From NCBI RefSeq assembly GCF_945906275.1, contig NZ_CAMDRA010000021.1:1-34424 (forward strand): a stretch of 34,424 nucleotides of DNA, given 5' to 3'. Shown here one piece after another: positions 1 through 8,334 of the stretch; the first letter of the stretch is position 1, and the number at the start of each line of letters is the position of its first letter. This DNA is from Dongia mobilis (lineage in GTDB: Bacteria; Pseudomonadota; Alphaproteobacteria; Dongiales; Dongiaceae). The position numbers and the translations under genes are program-made. Below the pieces are notes generated by a model. That model saw nothing but the letters and a program-made list of their open reading frames with translations, was not told the origin of the DNA and did not search any database.

Positions 1-1570
1 GTACCCAGTCGGAACTCGCTGCATTGAAGACCGAGCCCTTCCCCTTGCGGAAGGTCGCGATCATGCCGCTTCCATGGCGCACCTTCGCGACATTCTCAGG
101 GCTGGCATCGCCGTAATAGATCCGGGCGGCGATCGGCACCGCCTCATCCCCTAAGAAAAACAGATCCGGATCATGGCCGTGATTCTCCTCGATATTGGTG
201 GGGAGTCCCATGGCGAGGATTTCGAGACCGTCCGGCACCGGGTCCTCGCCGCTGGGAAAAGGCAGGCCGTGGCGGAAAGTGTAGTCGAGCCCGTCGACCT
301 CATAGCCGAAGATGCGTGACTCCGCCCCCAGGATATCGCCGTAATAGAGATCGCTCCCGGCAAAGGCCCAATGTTCCGGCCGATAGACCGTGAAGCCGCG
401 CGAACCCCGCGGCGTGCACATGCCGACATTGGCATAGACGCCGCGAAAGCCGGTGAGGCCCATCGTGTGGACGCCCGGCCGGCCGACCCGGGGATCGTCC
501 CAATAGCCGGTGAAGCGCTGTTCATCCGCCGTACCCAGCAGCGGATCGCTCTCTTTGCCCTGATAGCAGATCTGTGTGCGACCCTCATCCGCCAGCCTTA
601 CCTGCAGCAGGAAATTGCCGGCAAGCCGCACCAGATGGCCACCGCGTTCGACGAAGCGGTCGATGGCATCGCGCATCTCCCAGCTCCAATATTCATCATG
701 GCCGACGATCACCGCACAGGCGTAACGGTCGAGGAGATCCGGCATGAGATGGAGATCGTGCTGGGTCGCGAGATCGGCGCGGTAGCCAGCGCGTTCCGCC
801 CAGATGGCGAAGTGCCGGTCATAGCTCGCCCAGCCGGCCGAGGCGTATTTCTTGCTGTAGCCATTGGCGAACGCCCATTCCATATGCGGATAGCGCGGTG
901 CCGCCCCCAGCGGGGGAACTTGTGCCAGCACCGTGCGCGGTGCGCCGACCGGCAGCCGGCAGAAGCCGCGCGACCAGGGCCGCAGCAGGCTGACCGATGG
1001 CGCCGATTCATTGTGCGCCGGCCCGCAGATGCCCTCGTAGTGATTGGAGCCGCCCCAATCGTTATAGGCAGCCCAGGTCGAGGTCGCGGCGATCTGCAGA
1101 ATGTCGCCAACCCTATCCGCACCCCCGCCCGCACCGGCGCCCGCACCGGCGCGCAGCGCGAACCAATGGTCATGGGCGAGCCTGGTCCCGTCCGCCATCG
1201 CCGCCTCGACCTGGACGAGATAGCCGCCGGAGCGCCAATCGGCCGGGATGGTGAAGGTGGCGGCGACCGGCCAGTTGCATCCGGTGACCGAGGCCTGGTC
1301 CGGCGTCTCGTGAAAGCGCCCGTCGATTTCCATGGTGTGGCAGGTCGCCGCCACGGCACCGTCGCGGATGAGCGACAGCGTCACGCGCCCACCCGTGGTC
1401 GAGACATGAAACGCCACCACATCGCCCGGCGCATAGGAAATGCGGTCGGTATAGCACCAGAGCTGCGGCACGGATGCGTCGTTGACCGCCCGCTCATGCC
1501 AGTTCTCGTGCACGGCACTCGGCCAGACCCCGCCGGTGGTGGCGCCGCGCAGCTTCGATGGTGATGTCAT
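1..1570 (-). CDS. N,N-dimethylformamidase large (beta)-subunit-like protein, C-terminus cut by window edge
   Basis: Reading leftward from an ATG at 1570 the frame stays open for 523 codons and runs off the window. The N-terminal ~150 residues look like a beta-sandwich module (…YAPGDVVAFHVSTTGG…). The following part has the family signature GHDEYWSWEMRDAIDRF and later FNAASSDWV near the edge, as in the C-terminal domain of N,N-dimethylformamidase large subunits. The known enzyme hydrolyses dimethylformamide to dimethylamine and formate at a mononuclear iron; the His-x-Glu of HDEYW fits my recollection of its iron-site region. Many homologues are uncharacterised and may act on other amides, so the substrate is open. 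No small (alpha) subunit gene is visible upstream, where a glutathione S-transferase gene ends 105 nt away. A Gly-Ala run (about eight GA/GG units) links the two domains. The start is the first ATG of the conserved region. Confidence 0.75.
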   Translation of the reverse strand, partial: MTSPSKLRGATTGGVWPSAVHENWHERAVNDASVPQLWCYTDRISYAPGDVVAFHVSTTGGRVTLSLIRDGAVAATCHTMEIDGRFHETPDQASVTGCNWPVAATFTIPADWRSGGYLVQVEAAMADGTRLAHDHWFALRAGAGAGAGGGADRVGDILQIAATSTWAAYNDWGGSNHYEGICGPAHNESAPSVSLLRPWSRGFCRLPVGAPRTVLAQVPPLGAAPRYPHMEWAFANGYSKKYASAGWASYDRHFAIWAERAGYRADLATQHDLHLMPDLLDRYACAVIVGHDEYWSWEMRDAIDRFVERGGHLVRLAGNFLLQVRLADEGRTQICYQGKESDPLLGTADEQRFTGYWDDPRVGRPGVHTMGLTGFRGVYANVGMCTPRGSRGFTVYRPEHWAFAGSDLYYGDILGAESRIFGYEVDGLDYTFRHGLPFPSGEDPVPDGLEILAMGLPTNIEENHGHDPDLFFLGDEAVPIAARIYYGDASPENVAKVRHGSGMIATFRKGKGSVFNAASSDWV

Positions 1571-1675
1571 GAGTCCCCGCCTCGCGTCCCGCTGATGGCT
1601 GGATTATGGCGCGGGGCAGGGCACGGGTGCAATCGCCGGACAAGGCTGCTATACGCCTCGGCTCACGCCAGCGCA

Positions 1676-2290
1676 TCACCCCTGCGGATAGGCGATATCC
1701 GGCGGATAGGTGGCGGCAAAGGCCGGCAGCGTCTCGCGCCGCGCCGAGAGGGCTTGGAGTGATGGGTACGGGCTGAGCAGATCGGGATCGGTCATCTCGA
1801 CATAACGCAGCATGCACACGGTGGTGATCTCGACCTGGTCGAGTGTCGCACGCGCCTGCCAATCCACCGCCGCGAGGGCCGCAAGCGCCCCCGAGAGCTG
1901 CGTGCGGCAGCGCACCACCCATTCCGGCCATTGATAAGCGGCCGGCCGGATCAGCCGCTCATAGCCCGACGCCCCCGCCTTGTCGATGGCGCCCGTCGCC
2001 AGCGCCAGAACCTGCAGACAGCGCCGACGTGCAAGACCCGATGGGGGGATCAGCGCCCGCTCCGGCCCCACCATCTCATCCAGGCAATCGAGAATGGCGC
2101 TGGAATCAATGAGCACCTCGCCATCATCCAGCACCAGCGACGGAATCCGCCCCAGCGGATTGGTCCTGCGCATGTCGTCAAAGTCGCCGAACACCGAACG
2201 CGTGTCGTGTTCATAGTCGAAGCCCAGCAGCCTCAGCGAGACAGCCACGCGGCGGGCATAGGGGGAATCATATTGGCCGACGAGGATCAT
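1676..2290 (-). CDS. glutathione S-transferase family protein
   Basis: A 204-residue protein with an N-terminal thioredoxin-like GST domain (residues ~1-80) and an all-helical C-terminal domain. The beginning, MILVGQYDSPYARRVAVSLR, is typical of bacterial GSTs that bind glutathione near a Ser/Tyr in the SPY segment; LIDSSAILDCLDE matches the conserved glutathione gamma-Glu binding stretch (E/D-S-x-A-I). It probably conjugates or transfers glutathione in the cytoplasm; the substrate cannot be told. A GTG at 2296 (two codons upstream) is also possible, but homologues usually begin at the ILV segment, so the ATG at 2290 was chosen. No strong Shine-Dalgarno sequence is seen for either. It lies between the dimethylformamidase-like gene and a repeat hairpin. 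Confidence 0.85.
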   Translation of the reverse strand: MILVGQYDSPYARRVAVSLRLLGFDYEHDTRSVFGDFDDMRRTNPLGRIPSLVLDDGEVLIDSSAILDCLDEMVGPERALIPPSGLARRRCLQVLALATGAIDKAGASGYERLIRPAAYQWPEWVVRCRTQLSGALAALAAVDWQARATLDQVEITTVCMLRYVEMTDPDLLSPYPSLQALSARRETLPAFAATYPPDIAYPQG

Positions 2291-2332
2291 GGGCACCTCA
2301 GGAGAAAGAGCAATCTCTCCTTATATCCTTAT

Positions 2333-2368
2333 CGTCATGGTACGCGAAGGCGTACCATCCACGAGTTT
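2333..2368 (-). repeat. dispersed hairpin repeat, copy A
   Basis: Read on the minus strand it begins AAACTCGTGG, then has a perfect 9-bp stem ATGGTACGC / GCGTACCAT around a CTTC loop, and ends GACG. It lies 69 nt beyond the stop of the membrane protein gene at 2438. Stem bases differ from the other copies but pairing is kept. Confidence 0.85.
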
Positions 2369-2437
2369 ACCCGGAACCGTCTCGATCTTGTTTTACCAGA
2401 ATGCGCCCCCACGCACCCTGCCACGCAGCGCAGATCA

Positions 2438-3021
2438 TCAATACTGGGCAAGTTGCACGAGATAAAAATGTCCATCCACTTTTCGGGCCCACAAATCCGT
2501 CTCATCCGGAGCATAGGCGCCGATGGCAGCCAGTGTCCGTTGGCGCCAGGCTTCCGAATTCTGCATCTCGCCCGGGTCCAAGCGGTCGCTTTCATCATAG
2601 ACGATCCAGCTTGCGGTAACGTCGAAAGCTGTGAGCCCGTCATGTCCCCAATGCCACGCTGCAAGACGAGGAAGTCCAGATGGTAGTCGGGCGATATCGG
2701 TCAGCAGATCCTGCTTTCTGAACTGAAGTCGGACCCACGTTGCATCGAAGCCAGCGCGGAGAAGACCTATCAGCAGACCGATTGCGACGATGGGCATTCC
2801 TGTAAGAGATATGAATCGGCGCCACCGCCGATGCCACAATTGACGCGCGATTGCGGCGGGCCAGAGCAATGTGCCGATCAGCAAGGACAGGAGCTGTGTG
2901 AGTGCGACAGGCAGACCGAGGTTGAATGCTCGATCCAGCTCGGTTGAGGACACAAACAGCAGAAAAAAAGTACGAACCAGATGCTGTAGAAAAGCGTGAA
3001 GCGGTCTTGTGGCTGGCTCAT
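2438..3021 (-). CDS. membrane protein of unknown function, reading frame shifted at a T7 run
   Basis: An ATG at 3021 has a good upstream GGGGA (ACGGGGAACATC before the ATG) and opens with MSQPQDRFTLFYSIWFVLFF, the start of a membrane helix. This frame then becomes implausible (CCLCPQPSWIE) and stops at 2878. The -1 frame from the same place reads LLFVSSTELDRAFNLG, then hydrophobic stretches LTQLLSLLIGTLLW and FISLTGMPIVAIGLLIGLL, then a soluble C-terminal domain ending LVQLAQY at 2438. The switch falls in C-TTTTTTT-C (2962-2970), which in the first frame is the heptamer T TTT TTC. The joined product would have about 195 residues with three hydrophobic segments. Either a one-base error or mutation, or a programmed -1 shift, would explain it. 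Base composition is clearly poorer in GC than the neighbours. Function not recognised. Confidence 0.6.
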
Positions 3022-3112
3022 GATGTTCCCCGTCCCCGAACTGACGTGGCCATCTTCGCGAACGATCGTGGTCAAAATCTGTCAGCAATGCGGCAGTTAA
3101 TTTGGGCGATAG

Positions 3113-3148
3113 AAACTCGTGGATGGTCCGCCTTCGCGGACCATGACG
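3113..3148 (+). repeat. dispersed hairpin repeat, copy B
   Basis: Begins AAACTCGTGG, followed by the stem ATGGTCCGC / GCGGACCAT with loop CTTC, ends GACG. It lies 70 nt beyond the stop of the short-chain dehydrogenase gene, on the opposite strand. Copies A and B point outward on either side of the low-GC membrane protein gene. Confidence 0.85.
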
Positions 3149-3218
3149 ATGCGGGGTGGGCGATGGGGGGGCGTGGGAGCGGCAAGCTGACTAGCGGGAC
3201 TGCCCGCAAGTCCGGGGC

Positions 3219-3959
3219 TCACAGCAAATGCTGCCCACCGGTGAGGAACACCTCGGTCCCCGTCACATAGGCGAAGTCCGGCCCGCAGAGCTGGAACACG
3301 ACGCCCGCCACTTCCGCCGGCGTGCCCATGCGGCCCATCGGGATGCGCGGGATGAGGGCTTCATATTCCGGGCCGATCATGGCGGTCTCGATCTCGCCGG
3401 GCGCCACGGCATTCACACGAACGCCCAAGGGGGCGAACTCGCCGGCCATCTCGCGGGTGAGGGCCGAGAGGGCGGCCTTCGAGGTTGAATAGGCGGCACC
3501 CGCGAATGGGTGGATCGAATGCCCCGCGATCGAGGTGATGTTGACGATGGCGCCCTTGCCCCGCGCCAAGGGTGTGGCGAAGCCCTTGGCGAGCTGCAAC
3601 GGCGCAAACAGATTGAGCTCATAGACGTCACGCCAGGCGGCGACGTCGCCGTTGAGTGTTCCAAGGCGCTCCTTGAACGAGGTCTTGGGGCTGATGGCGG
3701 CGTTGTTGATGAGGGCATGGACCGGGGCGCCGCCCAGCACCTCCAAGGCTTCCGCGACGAAGTGCTGCGCATCGCCGGGTTCGGCCAAATCCACCGTGAT
3801 GTGGTGCGCCCAGTTGGGGTCGCGCTTGCATTCTTCAGGGATCGCATCGCGCGAGCAGGTGATGATGCGCCAGCCTTCCGCGGAAAAACGCTGCACCGTC
3901 GCATGGCCAATGCCGCGGCTGGCGCCGGTCAGGATCACGGTCTTTCTGGTCTCGGTCAT
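3219..3959 (-). CDS. SDR family NAD(P)-dependent oxidoreductase
   Basis: A 246-residue classical short-chain dehydrogenase. The N-terminal Rossmann motif is TGASRGIG (residues ~13-20), followed by NNAA near residue 88, a catalytic Ser in NITSIAGHS, and YSTSKAA giving the Tyr-x3-Lys pair. The C-terminal part VNAVAPGEIETAMI and the terminal TGTEVFLTGGQHLL are typical of FabG-like members. It should reduce or oxidise a hydroxyl/keto group with NAD(P)H in the cytoplasm; substrate unknown. The frame is open upstream to 4148, but those 63 codons overlap the preceding gene and lack family similarity, so the ATG at 3959 (GAGGACCAGGACCAG upstream) is taken. It follows the cation diffusion facilitator by 43 nt, so probably pdxH, the transporter and this gene are one transcript. 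Confidence 0.9.
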   Translation of the reverse strand: MTETRKTVILTGASRGIGHATVQRFSAEGWRIITCSRDAIPEECKRDPNWAHHITVDLAEPGDAQHFVAEALEVLGGAPVHALINNAAISPKTSFKERLGTLNGDVAAWRDVYELNLFAPLQLAKGFATPLARGKGAIVNITSIAGHSIHPFAGAAYSTSKAALSALTREMAGEFAPLGVRVNAVAPGEIETAMIGPEYEALIPRIPMGRMGTPAEVAGVVFQLCGPDFAYVTGTEVFLTGGQHLL

Positions 3960-4002
3960 CTGGTCCTGGTCCTCAACAATCTTGCCATCGGTGACACCCT
4001 CT

Positions 4003-4980
4003 TCACATATCCCGCTTCTCATCCGCATCCAGCAGCGCGCTCCGGCCGGGCCTGGTCTGGTCCATCCTTGCGCGGAGGTCCTGCCTTCGTTCAACCACGG
4101 AATGCGTGTCCTGGTGGATAATGATCTCGGCGCTGGGGAAGGCTTCATGGAGGCTGGCTTCCACCGCGTCGGAGATGTGATGCGCCTTAATGAGGGAGAT
4201 GTTGTCGGGGAGTTCGAGATGGAACTGGATGAACATGTCCTGCCCCGCGCGGCGGGTGCGCAGATCGTGGAGGCTCACCGCCTGCGGGTGGCGTTCGACG
4301 ATATCGATGATGCGCGCCCGCTCCGCCTCGTCCATCTCGCGGTCCATCAACATGTCATAGCTCTGCCGGCCGATCGTGATCGCAGTGTAGGCGATGTAGA
4401 GGGCGACGAGGAGGCCGAACAGCGGATCGGTCCACCAGATGCCGAACTGGGCCGAGATGAGAAGTGCCGCTATGACGCTGAAATTGACCAGGAAGTCGCT
4501 GCCGTAATGGGCGGAATCGGCCTTGATGGCGACCGAGCCGGTGCGTTTCACCACATGGCGCTGCAGCAGGATGAGCGAGCCCGTGATGACGATCGATAGC
4601 ACCATGACGCCGATGCCGATCCCGGGATTGTCGACCGGCTTCGGGTGGATGAAATGGTCATAGACCTCCATGAGGAGGAGCAAGGACGAGCCGAGGATGA
4701 ACGCCACCTGCATAAGGCCGGCCAGCGGCTCCGCCTTGCCATGGCCGAAGCGATGCTCGGCATCGGCCGGCATGAGCGCATGGCGCACCGCCAGCAGATT
4801 GACCAGCGAGGCCGCGATATCGAGCGCTGAATCAAAGAGGGTCGAGAGCAGGCTCACCGAGCCGGTCGCGAGATAGGCATAGAATTTCATGCCGATCATC
4901 AGCAATGCCGCCGCCACCGCGGCGTTGCTGGCCAGCCGCATCAGCCGCCCGGCTTCCTCGCGGGTGATCGCGGCGGTCAT
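4003..4980 (-). CDS. cation diffusion facilitator family metal transporter
   Basis: A 325-residue inner-membrane protein of the CDF (FieF/YiiP) type that exports divalent metals such as zinc, iron or cobalt by proton antiport. Six hydrophobic helices fill residues ~15-205. The two metal-site motifs are present: D50 and D54 in helix II (FDSALD) and H158 and D162 in helix V (HYGSD), the D-D-H-D arrangement of zinc/iron members. The cytoplasmic C-terminal domain (~residues 205-295) has FIQFHLELPDNIS and IIIHQDTH, the usual metal-binding ferredoxin-like fold. The Arg/Asp-rich tail (last ~30 residues) is unlike typical family ends. A GTG three codons upstream (4989) is an alternative start; neither has a clear ribosome binding site. 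It lies 28 nt after pdxH. Confidence 0.93.
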   Translation of the reverse strand: MTAAITREEAGRLMRLASNAAVAAALLMIGMKFYAYLATGSVSLLSTLFDSALDIAASLVNLLAVRHALMPADAEHRFGHGKAEPLAGLMQVAFILGSSLLLLMEVYDHFIHPKPVDNPGIGIGVMVLSIVITGSLILLQRHVVKRTGSVAIKADSAHYGSDFLVNFSVIAALLISAQFGIWWTDPLFGLLVALYIAYTAITIGRQSYDMLMDREMDEAERARIIDIVERHPQAVSLHDLRTRRAGQDMFIQFHLELPDNISLIKAHHISDAVEASLHEAFPSAEIIIHQDTHSVVERRQDLRARMDQTRPGRSALLDADEKRDM

Positions 4981-5008
4981 GTCAAACACAGCAATGTTGT
5001 CGCCATCA

Positions 5009-5650
5009 TCACGGATATGATTTCTCCGTCACCCAACCCTGGCCATGGGCTACATCCGGCGCCGGCTTGAAGATCAACCGGTCGTGAAGGCGGAACGGGC
5101 GATCCTCCCAGAACTCGATATAGGTCGGCTTGATGCGGAAGCCCGACCAATGCGGCGGGCGCGGGATGGTGCCGAGCGGGTGTTTCGCTGTGAACATGGC
5201 GACGCGCTTTTCCAGATCGAAGCGGTGCTGCATCGGTCGCGACTGGATCGAGGCCCAGGCGCCCAGCTGGCTGCTGCGCGGGCGCGAATGATAATAATCA
5301 TCGGCTTCCTGATCCGTTACCGTCTCGACCTCTCCCTCGACGCGGATCTGGCGGCGGAGCGACTTCCAGTGCAGCACGATGGCGGCCTTCATGTTGCCGA
5401 GGATCTGCGTGCCCTTCTTGCTCTCATAGTTCGTGTAGAAGACGAAGCCGCGTTCGTCGAAATCCTTCAGCAGCACCATGCGCACCGACGGCATGCCGTC
5501 GGGCCCGACGGTTGCCAGCGCCATGCCGTTGGGGTCGTTGGGTTCGGAGATTTCCGCCTCCGCCAGCCAGGCGGCGAATTTCTTGAACGGCTCGCCCCAG
5601 GGATGGCGCGCAACTGGGTTGAGATCGGCGTCGGCGGTGGCATCACTCAT
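5009..5650 (-). CDS. pdxH: pyridoxamine 5'-phosphate oxidase
   Basis: A 213-residue FMN enzyme that oxidises pyridoxine or pyridoxamine 5'-phosphate to pyridoxal 5'-phosphate, the last step of vitamin B6 synthesis and salvage. Recognisable blocks are [33 protein letters not shown] (FMN phosphate contact), [24 protein letters not shown] (substrate site) and the C-terminal domain [12 protein letters not shown] ... [13 protein letters not shown]. Length matches the family (about 200-230). It ends WVTEKSYP, close to the usual RLxP end. It is the first gene of a minus-strand run with the metal transporter and SDR genes, and is divergent from the lipoprotein gene across a 120-nt spacer. Confidence 0.97.
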   Translation of the reverse strand: MSDATADADLNPVARHPWGEPFKKFAAWLAEAEISEPNDPNGMALATVGPDGMPSVRMVLLKDFDERGFVFYTNYESKKGTQILGNMKAAIVLHWKSLRRQIRVEGEVETVTDQEADDYYHSRPRSSQLGAWASIQSRPMQHRFDLEKRVAMFTAKHPLGTIPRPPHWSGFRIKPTYIEFWEDRPFRLHDRLIFKPAPDVAHGQGWVTEKSYP

Positions 5651-5770
5651 GATCCGGGATCCATCACATTCCTTTGAGCCAACTCTATAGCATTGAATTC
5701 GGAACCGGTTGACACCATTTTCGTTATGGTTTCAGCGCGGAGTCGCGTTGTTTTGACACAGGAATCTCCG

Positions 5771-6289
5771 ATGAACATGTCTGCACACATTCGCTCCAAC
5801 CGCCTTGACCGCAAGCTGATCGTGGGCTTCCTGGTGATCGGCCTGGCCTTGCCGCTCGCCGCGTGCTCGGCCAATTCCTATGGCGGTGGCAAGCAGAATA
5901 CCGGCACCGTGCTGGGTGCCCTGGGCGGGGCTGCGGCGGGTGCCGCCATCGGCGGCGAGGATAATTGGTGGTGGGCGGCGGGTCTCGGCGCCTTGGCCGG
6001 CGGTGTCGTCGGCAACCAGGTCGGCGCCTATCTCGACCGCCAGGACCAGCAAACATCGTACCAGACCGCCAACCGCGCGCTCAACACCGTCCCCGATGGG
6101 CAGCAGGCCACCTGGTCCAATCCGCAGAACCAGACCAGCGGCTATACCAAGCCGATCGAGACCACCAAGACCGCTGCGGGCCAGACCTGCCGCGAGTTCC
6201 AGACCGGCGTCACCGTGCAAGGGCAGACCACCGCCGGCACCGGCACCGCCTGCCGCCAGCCCGATGGCACTTGGAAAATCATCCGCTAG
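5771..6289 (+). CDS. glycine-zipper outer-membrane lipoprotein, 17-kDa surface antigen family
   Basis: A 172-residue lipoprotein. The signal peptide (residues 11-31) ends in a lipobox LAAC with Cys32 as the lipidated residue. Residues ~44-85 form a glycine zipper 2TM segment (GTVLGALGGAAAGAAIGG ... GLGALAGGVVGNQVG). The C-terminal ~80 residues, containing CREFQTGVTVQGQ and ACRQPDGTWKI, match the RT0821/Lpp0805-type 17-kDa antigen domain. It probably sits in the outer membrane with a structural role; no enzyme activity is suggested. The frame extends 26 codons further upstream, but the ATG at 5771 follows a GGA 8 nt before it and starts the signal peptide. It precedes the J-domain gene by 47 nt, an order common in alphaproteobacteria next to pdxH. 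Confidence 0.88.
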   Translation: MNMSAHIRSNRLDRKLIVGFLVIGLALPLAACSANSYGGGKQNTGTVLGALGGAAAGAAIGGEDNWWWAAGLGALAGGVVGNQVGAYLDRQDQQTSYQTANRALNTVPDGQQATWSNPQNQTSGYTKPIETTKTAAGQTCREFQTGVTVQGQTTAGTGTACRQPDGTWKIIR

Positions 6290-6336
6290 CCCCTATTTTT
6301 CCGCCCAGATGAATTATTCGCGTGGCGGAAACCTGC

Positions 6337-7260
6337 ATGCCCGATCCCTATAAGACGCTCGGCGTCGGTCGCCTCGCCACGGCGGATGAGATCAAGAAGG
6401 CCTATCGCAAGCTTGCGAAGAAGCTGCATCCCGATCTCAACCCCGGCGACAAGAAGATCGAAAGCCAGTTCAAGGAAATCAGCGCCGCCTATGACATGCT
6501 CTCGGATGTCGAGAAGCGGCGCAAATATGATCGCGGCGAACTGGACGACAATGGCAATCCACGCGCCGGTTTCCAGGCCGGCGGCCCCTGGGGCAATGGC
6601 AGGCCCGGGCAAGGTGGCGGCCGCGCCCGCACCGCCAAGGATTTCGGCCTCGACGAGGGCGAGAATGACGAGATCTTCAAGGATTTCTTCGGTTTCGGCC
6701 GCGGCAAGAGCGGCTTCAAGATGCGCGGCGCCGATGTCACCTACCGGCTCGAGGTTGAGTTCATCGACGCGGCCTTGGGCGGCAAGAAACGGCTGGGACT
6801 GGCCGACGGCAAGACCCTCGACGTGACGCTCCCGCCCGGCACAGAGGATGGCAGCCAGCTGCGCCTCAAGGGCCAGGGCATGCCCGGCCAGGGGGGCGCC
6901 CCCAATGGCGATGCCTTCGTCGAGATCGGCGTGAAACCGCATCCTTTTTTCGAGCGCGATGGCCTCGACATCCTGCTGGAATGCCCGATCACCTTGAACG
7001 AAGCGGTGCTGGGCGGGACCGTGCAGGTGCCGACCATCGATGGCCGTGTGGCACTCAAGGTGCCGGTCGGCAGCAATTCGGGGACGCAGTTACGCTTGAA
7101 GGGCAAGGGTATCCTGAACCCGAAGAGCAAGCTGCGGGGCGATCAGTATGTGCGCTTCGTGGTGACCCTACCCGCGCAGATCGATGCCGATCTCGAGGCC
7201 AAGGTGCGCGAGTGGGCGAAGGCGCATCCTTACGATGTGCGGGCGAAATTCACGTCCTGA
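6337..7260 (+). CDS. DnaJ-family co-chaperone without zinc finger (CbpA/class II type)
   Basis: A 307-residue protein with an N-terminal J domain (residues 3-70) carrying the HPD tripeptide at 31-33 that stimulates DnaK ATPase, then a Gly-rich linker (NPRAGFQAGGPWGNGRPGQG) and a DnaJ C-terminal substrate-binding domain from ~130. The four CxxCxGxG zinc motifs of class I DnaJ are absent, so this is a CbpA-like class II co-chaperone. Two repeated C-terminal units are visible: GSQLRLKGQGMPG and GTQLRLKGKGI. The ATG at 6337 gives the standard MPDPYKTLGV start; a GTG five codons upstream (6322) is less likely. In relatives this gene is usually followed closely by fabI and aroC; here they lie 14.8 kb away. 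Confidence 0.92.
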   Translation: MPDPYKTLGVGRLATADEIKKAYRKLAKKLHPDLNPGDKKIESQFKEISAAYDMLSDVEKRRKYDRGELDDNGNPRAGFQAGGPWGNGRPGQGGGRARTAKDFGLDEGENDEIFKDFFGFGRGKSGFKMRGADVTYRLEVEFIDAALGGKKRLGLADGKTLDVTLPPGTEDGSQLRLKGQGMPGQGGAPNGDAFVEIGVKPHPFFERDGLDILLECPITLNEAVLGGTVQVPTIDGRVALKVPVGSNSGTQLRLKGKGILNPKSKLRGDQYVRFVVTLPAQIDADLEAKVREWAKAHPYDVRAKFTS

Positions 7261-7281
7261 GACGATTTTTCGGTCAGCAAA

Positions 7282-7313
7282 GCGGGGGATATTGTCGCGT
7301 TTGCGGGGGATAT
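7282..7313 (+). repeat. direct repeat of an 11-mer with 21-bp spacing, upstream of lysR
   Basis: GCGGGGGATAT occurs at 7282-7292 and again at 7303-7313, exactly 21 bp (two helical turns) apart, 81-112 nt before the LysR start. Same-face spacing fits a binding site for a dimeric regulator, but no known motif is recognised. Confidence 0.35.
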
Positions 7314-7393
7314 CTGCAGGTTTCTCGCGCGGCCGGACCCTCGCCCAAGGCCAGCCCCTTGACAAACGAACAGCTGGACGCTGAGTTGTGAGC

Positions 7394-8326
7394 ATGAATC
7401 ACAGCTCGGCCAACCCCCTCCCGCCCCTTGATACGCTGCGCGCCTTCGAGGCGGCGGCGCGGGGCGGCAGCTTCTCGGCGGCCGCCACCGCCCTCAACAT
7501 CACCCATGGCGCGGTCAGCCGGCAGGTGGCGAAGCTCGAACATTGGCTGGGCCTCAAACTCTTCGACCGCCAGGCGCGCGGCGTCGCCATGACGCCGGAA
7601 GGGCAGCGGCTGTACCTGCGCACCAATGAGGCCTTCGCCCTCCTCGCCGACAATTCGGACCGCTGGACGGAATCAAGAGGCTCGGCGGTGGTGCGGCTCT
7701 CGACCATTCCCTCGGTCTGCGGATTGTGGCTGATGCCGCGCCTCAAAAAATTCGAGAGCGGCAAACCATCCCTGCGCATCTCGCTCAGCGCCGATCATCG
7801 CCATGTGGATCTCGCCGATGACGGGATCGACCTTGCCATCCGCTGCGGGCGCGGCGCCATTCCAAGCCGCATCTCGCTGCAGCTGTTCGAGGAATATTGC
7901 TTTCCGATCGCCGCGCCGCAATTGGCGCGCGAGATCGGCGTGACGGGCGACGCGGCGCGGCTCCTCGATCAACCGCTCATCCATGATTCAGATGCCGCGG
8001 GCTGGCGCGCCTGGTTCATGGCGCAGTCGCTCGACTACAAGCCCCGGCCCCATGATCGCCGTTTCGAGGATTACAACCTGGTGCTGGATGCGGCGATGAA
8101 CGGGCTGGGTGTGGCCCTCGCCAGGCCACCGCTCGCAGCCGACCTCATCAGACAGGGCAAGCTCGTCATGCTCGACCAGCGCATGGCGCTCAACCCCTCC
8201 TCCTATTGGCTGGACCGCCCGCCGGGCGCGGTGCGCGACGCGGCAGCAAGCCTTGCCCGCCGCATCTGCACCGAGGCGCAGGTGCCGGCGGATGCGGTGG
8301 CGCAGTTTCTGACGGCGGAGCGGTGA
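7394..8326 (+). CDS. LysR-family transcriptional regulator (GcvA-like)
   Basis: A 310-residue regulator. The N-terminal winged helix (PLDTLRAFEAAARGGSFSAA ... THGAVSRQVAKLEHWLG, residues ~10-68) is the LysR HTH with a GcvA-type dimerisation helix. The effector domain (~90-300) has the GcvA-like stretch VVRLSTIPSVCGLWLMPRL and LADDGIDLAIRCGRG. It would bind DNA as a tetramer and respond to a small ligand; target genes are unknown. A GTG at 7388, two codons upstream, is an alternative start. It is followed after 8 nt by the LprI-like exported protein, which is therefore probably cotranscribed or coupled. Confidence 0.92.
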   Translation: MNHSSANPLPPLDTLRAFEAAARGGSFSAAATALNITHGAVSRQVAKLEHWLGLKLFDRQARGVAMTPEGQRLYLRTNEAFALLADNSDRWTESRGSAVVRLSTIPSVCGLWLMPRLKKFESGKPSLRISLSADHRHVDLADDGIDLAIRCGRGAIPSRISLQLFEEYCFPIAAPQLAREIGVTGDAARLLDQPLIHDSDAAGWRAWFMAQSLDYKPRPHDRRFEDYNLVLDAAMNGLGVALARPPLAADLIRQGKLVMLDQRMALNPSSYWLDRPPGAVRDAAASLARRICTEAQVPADAVAQFLTAER

Positions 8327-8334
8327 GAAACGCG

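Noticed and set aside
371-1564. 397-codon plus-strand frame opposite the dimethylformamidase-like gene
   Set aside because: The minus strand carries a recognisable family protein through the whole interval.
7360-7388. TTGACA at 7360 as a promoter for lysR
   Set aside because: No acceptable -10 at 15-19 nt; likewise TTGACA at 5709 and TTGACC at 33867.
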